Part shown: positions 62,153 through 64,000 of the stretch, in pieces
Layout: each line of letters opens with the position of its first letter
Numbering within the stretch: the stretch's first letter is position 1
From: Streptomyces sp. Tu6071
GTDB lineage: Bacteria > Actinomycetota > Actinomycetes > Streptomycetales > Streptomycetaceae
Assembly: GCF_000213055.1 (NCBI RefSeq)
Contig: NZ_CM001165.1
Coordinates: 6,627,445-6,691,444, forward strand
Length of the DNA stretch: 64,000 bases
Direction of reading: 5' to 3'
The notes under the pieces: model-generated
Told to the model about the DNA's origin: nothing
The model's database searches: none
What the model saw: only the letters and a program-made list of their open reading frames with translations
Position numbers and translations under genes: made by a program

Positions 62153-64000
<1,848 letters not shown>

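Overview
The window is a stretch of high-GC (about 70-75 percent G+C) actinobacterial chromosome, almost certainly Streptomyces core genome. The evidence is the strong GC bias at third codon positions, frequent GTG starts, a sporulation gene (ssgB) matching the SsgB family from end to end, and the gene order relA-apt-secF-secD-yajC-ruvB-ruvA-ruvC-yebC-pdxT-pdxS-pimA-patA-pgsA-thrS. I see no insertion sequence, prophage, CRISPR array, rRNA or origin. Species cannot be named from sequence alone.

Layout. 1-5260: the end of argR, a membrane-anchored Mrr-type nuclease gene behind an RBS-masking hairpin, a BASS-family transporter, an L,D-transpeptidase and small conserved genes. 5261-11120: argH behind a strong ArgR operator candidate, an aldo/keto reductase, an HAD protein and a TetR-MFS efflux pair with its palindromic operator. 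11120-17460: PlsC-like acyltransferase, Tat-exported glycerophosphodiesterase, a sigma-like factor, acetyl- and methyltransferases, membrane proteins and an HAD phosphatase. 17500-20700: the methionine importer metNIQ behind a 28-codon ORF ending in Met/Cys codons and two mutually exclusive hairpins. 20820-29210: cobalamin cluster (cobL, a BluB-CobT fusion with a 645-residue disordered N-terminus, cobA/cysG-like) and an rRNA/tRNA methyltransferase. 29250-33700: a Ser/Thr kinase, small proteins and a phosphotransferase. 33820-34300: five tRNA genes (3 Val-GAC, Cys, Gly). 34480-36440: pabB-pabC. 36480-43160: acetyltransferase, DsbA-like protein, ssgB, CGNR regulator, two tRNA-Val(CAC) genes and an apparently inactive exonuclease homologue. 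43460-64000: thrS, K+ channel, HIT protein, PI/PIM lipid genes, PLP synthase, RuvABC, SecDF-YajC, apt and the first 616 codons of relA.

How the genes work together. ArgR probably controls argH through the palindrome at 5261-5284. MetNIQ imports methionine and its leader suggests translation-coupled sensing of Met or Cys supply. CobL, BluB-CobT and CobA serve corrinoid ring methylation and lower-ligand assembly. PgsA, PatA and PimA build phosphatidylinositol mannosides in one translationally coupled operon. PdxS-PdxT make pyridoxal phosphate. RuvABC resolve Holliday junctions. YajC-SecDF assist protein export. Apt and RelA sit together in purine salvage and the stringent response. Several genes share a leaderless arrangement in which a -10 hexamer lies 6-8 bases before the start codon.

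The most unusual items are the metNIQ leader, the catalytically degenerate exonuclease homologue, the BluB-CobT protein with its structured 5' leader, the RBS-masking hairpin of the Mrr-like gene, and a possible frame break at the phosphotransferase start. No wholly new multi-gene defence or biosynthetic system is evident.
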